Assembly (NCBI RefSeq): GCF_915070105.1
Contig: NZ_CAJZFJ010000080.1
Location: forward strand, 1 to 8,420
Direction of reading: 5' to 3'
DNA: 8,420 nucleotides
Origin: an uncultured Porphyromonas sp.
GTDB taxonomy: Bacteria; Bacteroidota; Bacteroidia; Bacteroidales; Porphyromonadaceae
Below are positions 5,890-8,420 of this stretch, one piece after another (the stretch's first letter is position 1; every line of letters starts with the position of its first letter). A program made the translations under genes and the position numbers. Below the pieces are notes generated by a model, which saw only the letters and a program-made list of their open reading frames with translations, searched no databases and was not told the origin of the DNA.

Positions 5890-8420
5890 ATGAGACCACG
5901 CAAGGGTACACATGCTCTGCTGGTAGGCCTCGCTTTGGGTGCACTCACCCTAGGGATAGCTTTGCCAGAGAGGGCACAGGCACAGGGACCTACCCAAACG
6001 ATCTCCGTGTCATTTAAGGACAAGGAGGTCGCCTCCATTCTAGACTTCATCGCCTCCCGCACAGGCTACAAGATCACCTACGAACCTGAGGTGCGCACTG
6101 GGGGCTACAAAGCCACAGTCTCTCTGGACGAGGTAAGTCCAGAGAAAGCCGTCGAAGGCATCCTCAAGGGTACACCCTTCATCTACTCGATCGATGGGCG
6201 TACCATTCGTATCTTCCGCCCCCAGCAACAGACCTCTGCCAAGGCACAGGTCACAGGGGTCGTACGTGACCACGAAGGTCAGCCCGTCGCAGGTGCGAAT
6301 GTGCGCATCCAGGGCACACAGCTCGGTGCACAGACTGGTGCACAGGGACAGTTCGCCATCAGCACGGATAAGAGTAGCGGGAAGCTCCTTGTCACATGCG
6401 TCGGTTATACCGAAGTAACCCTCCCCTTCACCCAGGGTACTCCGGTATCTGTCACCCTAAAGGAGGACGTCAAGAGCCTCGGCTCCGTGACTGTCATCGC
6501 CTATGGTAAGCGTAACACACGCGAGCTCACTGGATCGGTCGCTTCCATCAAGGCTGACCAACTCAAGGACAGCCCTGCACCCTCTATCGAGAGCCTCCTA
6601 CAGGGGCAGCTCTCTGGTCTACAGGTCACCTCGCAGTCAGGTGCCCCAGGGGGTGGAGGTAATGCCATCTCCATCCGAGGAATCAGTTCGCTCAATACTC
6701 AGGGAGTCAATGACGGGAGCCCTCTCTTCGTCATCGACGGTGTCCCCCTCTCCAAGGCACCCGTAGCTGGTGGGATCAATGCCCTAGCAGGTCTAGACCC
6801 CTCAACCATCGAGTCGGTCGAGGTACTCAAGGACGCTGCCTCTGCCTCCCTCTATGGGTCTCGCTCGGGTAATGGGGTCATCCTCATCACGACGAAGAAG
6901 GGGAAGAGTGGCAAGGCTGAGTTCGGGATCAACTTCTCCCAGTCGATCTCCTATCTACCCTCTACACCTCTACAGATGCGAGGGCATGGAGAGCGTCTTG
7001 TACACCTCATGCTCGCCCGAGCACAGCGTATCGGACACTATGACTGGCGTACCGACCGTGTGACCTTCCCCAATAGCTATGCGGGCACCTACGGCTGGGG
7101 ACCTTCCAACGATGGAGCCTATGACTACTTCTGGGCCAACGGGAACGTCCTCCCTCGTGAACAGCTCCCTCCTGCTTCGATCCAAGACTCGCTGAATACC
7201 TTCTACAACAACAGCACCAACTGGTGGAAGTACATCTTCCAGGTCGGGCACGTCACCAATGGCGACCTCTATGCCTCGGGGGGTAACGAGAATGTCCGCT
7301 ACCTCATCAGTGGGGGGCTCTATGATGAGCGAGGGATACAGATCAACTCGGGCTTCCGCCGTGCGACCTTCCTCTCCAATCTCGATCTTCGCCTCTCGCC
7401 TAAGCTCAATGCCTTCACCCGCCTCAACCTCGCCTACAACAATCAGAATGCAGCCGACGGAGCCCACGCCCAAGGTCTAGGTGTAGACCCCAAGGAAGCT
7501 CCGACCGTCTTCCCAGGCCGAGGCTCCGAAGCTGAGCGTGCTGCCCTACAGCGTATCCGTGACATCAAGGCACGCAATACGATGTTCAATGCTCGTCTCT
7601 CCGTGGGCGCTGACTACGAGTTCACACGTGGACTGAAGTTCAGCACCTCTGCCTCTGCAGATGCTTACTTCGGGCAGAACCACATCTTCAAGCCCTCTTA
7701 CCTCAACTACAATAGTCTCTCCTCTGTCGAGACCTCTCGCTCGATGATGGCCATGATCCAGTGGGAGAACCTCCTCTCCTACCGCTTCAGCCTACAGCAG
7801 CACAACTTCGACCTGCTCGCTGGGATGACGTACACCTACGACCTCATCGAGAAGCTCAGCGGACAGGCTCAGGGTGGCCCAACGAACCTAATCCATGAGA
7901 TCGGTGAGGGCTGGCCTAAGACCCGTACCGTAGATGGTATGGTCGAGTCTCTACAGAGTGTGATGTCTGACCGACAGGATCAGGCTATGCTCAGCTACCT
8001 CGGTCGAGTAGCCTACAACTACAAGCGCCGCTATATGCTCGATGCCTCGATCCGCTTCGATGGCTCCTCTGTCTTCGGCAAGGAAGTACGCTGGGCACCC
8101 TTCCCCTCGCTTGGGCTGGCTTGGGCATTCAGCGAAGAACCCTTCATGAAGAACTTCTGGTGGCTAAGCTTCGGTAAGCTACGTGCTTCATGGGGACAGT
8201 CTGGACAGAAGTTCCAGGAGGCTTACCTCGCTCATGGTCTGATGGAGGAGAGTAACACCCACCTCGGCGAGCCAGGTCTTATCCCCAGCTCGATGGCCAA
8301 TAGCCGTCTGACTTGGGAGAAGAGCAATCAGTATGACCTCGGGCTGGATGTAGACCTATTCAACAGCCGCTTCAAGGTCAAGCTCGACTACTACTACAAG
8401 TACTCCTACGACCTGCTCGT
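5890..8420 (+). CDS. SusC-like TonB-dependent outer-membrane receptor with STN domain (C-terminus beyond window)
   Basis: Outer-membrane beta-barrel that would import a ligand using TonB energy. From ATG 5890 the frame stays open for 843 codons to the window edge; SusC proteins are usually about 1000-1100 residues, so the end of the barrel is missing. A signal peptide probably ends after AQA (residue 31). An STN (secretin/TonB N-terminal) domain spans about 36-110, a carboxypeptidase-regulatory-like domain about 120-191, and a TonB-box-like segment (SVTVIAYGKRNTRELTGSVA) about 199-218. The plug follows to about 340, with GLDPSTIESVEVLKDAAS (301-318) and SLYGSRSGNGVILITTKKGK (320-339), the signature of the SusC/RagA family. 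The start has no Shine-Dalgarno, common in this phylum. No sigma factor, FecR gene or SusD partner is in the window; SusD would be expected downstream. The ligand is unknown; the upstream protease suggests protein or peptide. Confidence 0.94.
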   Translation, partial: MRPRKGTHALLVGLALGALTLGIALPERAQAQGPTQTISVSFKDKEVASILDFIASRTGYKITYEPEVRTGGYKATVSLDEVSPEKAVEGILKGTPFIYSIDGRTIRIFRPQQQTSAKAQVTGVVRDHEGQPVAGANVRIQGTQLGAQTGAQGQFAISTDKSSGKLLVTCVGYTEVTLPFTQGTPVSVTLKEDVKSLGSVTVIAYGKRNTRELTGSVASIKADQLKDSPAPSIESLLQGQLSGLQVTSQSGAPGGGGNAISIRGISSLNTQGVNDGSPLFVIDGVPLSKAPVAGGINALAGLDPSTIESVEVLKDAASASLYGSRSGNGVILITTKKGKSGKAEFGINFSQSISYLPSTPLQMRGHGERLVHLMLARAQRIGHYDWRTDRVTFPNSYAGTYGWGPSNDGAYDYFWANGNVLPREQLPPASIQDSLNTFYNNSTNWWKYIFQVGHVTNGDLYASGGNENVRYLISGGLYDERGIQINSGFRRATFLSNLDLRLSPKLNAFTRLNLAYNNQNAADGAHAQGLGVDPKEAPTVFPGRGSEAERAALQRIRDIKARNTMFNARLSVGADYEFTRGLKFSTSASADAYFGQNHIFKPSYLNYNSLSSVETSRSMMAMIQWENLLSYRFSLQQHNFDLLAGMTYTYDLIEKLSGQAQGGPTNLIHEIGEGWPKTRTVDGMVESLQSVMSDRQDQAMLSYLGRVAYNYKRRYMLDASIRFDGSSVFGKEVRWAPFPSLGLAWAFSEEPFMKNFWWLSFGKLRASWGQSGQKFQEAYLAHGLMEESNTHLGEPGLIPSSMANSRLTWEKSNQYDLGLDVDLFNSRFKVKLDYYYKYSYDLL

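Noticed and set aside
6970..7473. Minus-strand 167-codon open frame
   Set aside because: It is antisense to the SusC-like receptor, whose frame is continuous here; long antisense frames are common in GC-rich genes with this codon use.

Overview
The window looks like chromosomal DNA from a member of the Bacteroidota, most likely Porphyromonas or a close relative. This rests on the protein types (a SusC-like outer-membrane receptor with an STN domain, a secreted M16 zinc protease, a DUF389 membrane protein), on good matches to the Bacteroidota promoter -7 box (TAnnTTTG), and on GC-rich coding DNA that favours CTC/CTA for Leu. The genus is an inference from style, not a match to a known genome.

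Layout: (1) 1-611, minus strand: the first half of nhaA, a Na+/H+ antiporter, cut by the left edge. (2) 612-1078: a structured divergent intergenic region with a probable nhaA -7 box, three 18-bp near-palindromes spaced exactly 22 bp apart (778-839), a perfect 12-bp palindrome (895-906), and twelve 9-bp tandem units (934-1041) running almost to the next gene. (3) 1079-2422, plus strand: a DUF389/TIGR00341-type membrane protein, then a strong hairpin terminator. (4) 2530-2871: a gene-free stretch ending in an inverted repeat ATGTACA-N6-TGTACAT, a perfect TAnnTTTG box and a leader that can fold over the Shine-Dalgarno. (5) 2872-5778: a secreted two-lobed M16 metalloprotease with an intact zinc site. 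(6) A GC-rich hairpin at 5808-5850. (7) 5890-8420: a SusC-like TonB-dependent receptor, open at the right edge.

How the parts may fit: the M16 protease and the SusC-like receptor are same-strand neighbours 111 bp apart. They may form a protein or peptide acquisition locus in which the protease processes what the receptor imports. nhaA and the DUF389 gene are divergently transcribed from a shared control region. The self-complementary hexamer TGTACA with 12-bp spacing occurs both in the nhaA/DUF389 array and just upstream of the M16 promoter, so one regulator could act on both loci. No mobile element, CRISPR array, tRNA or rRNA was seen. The coding genes belong to known families; the less ordinary content is in the non-coding DNA.
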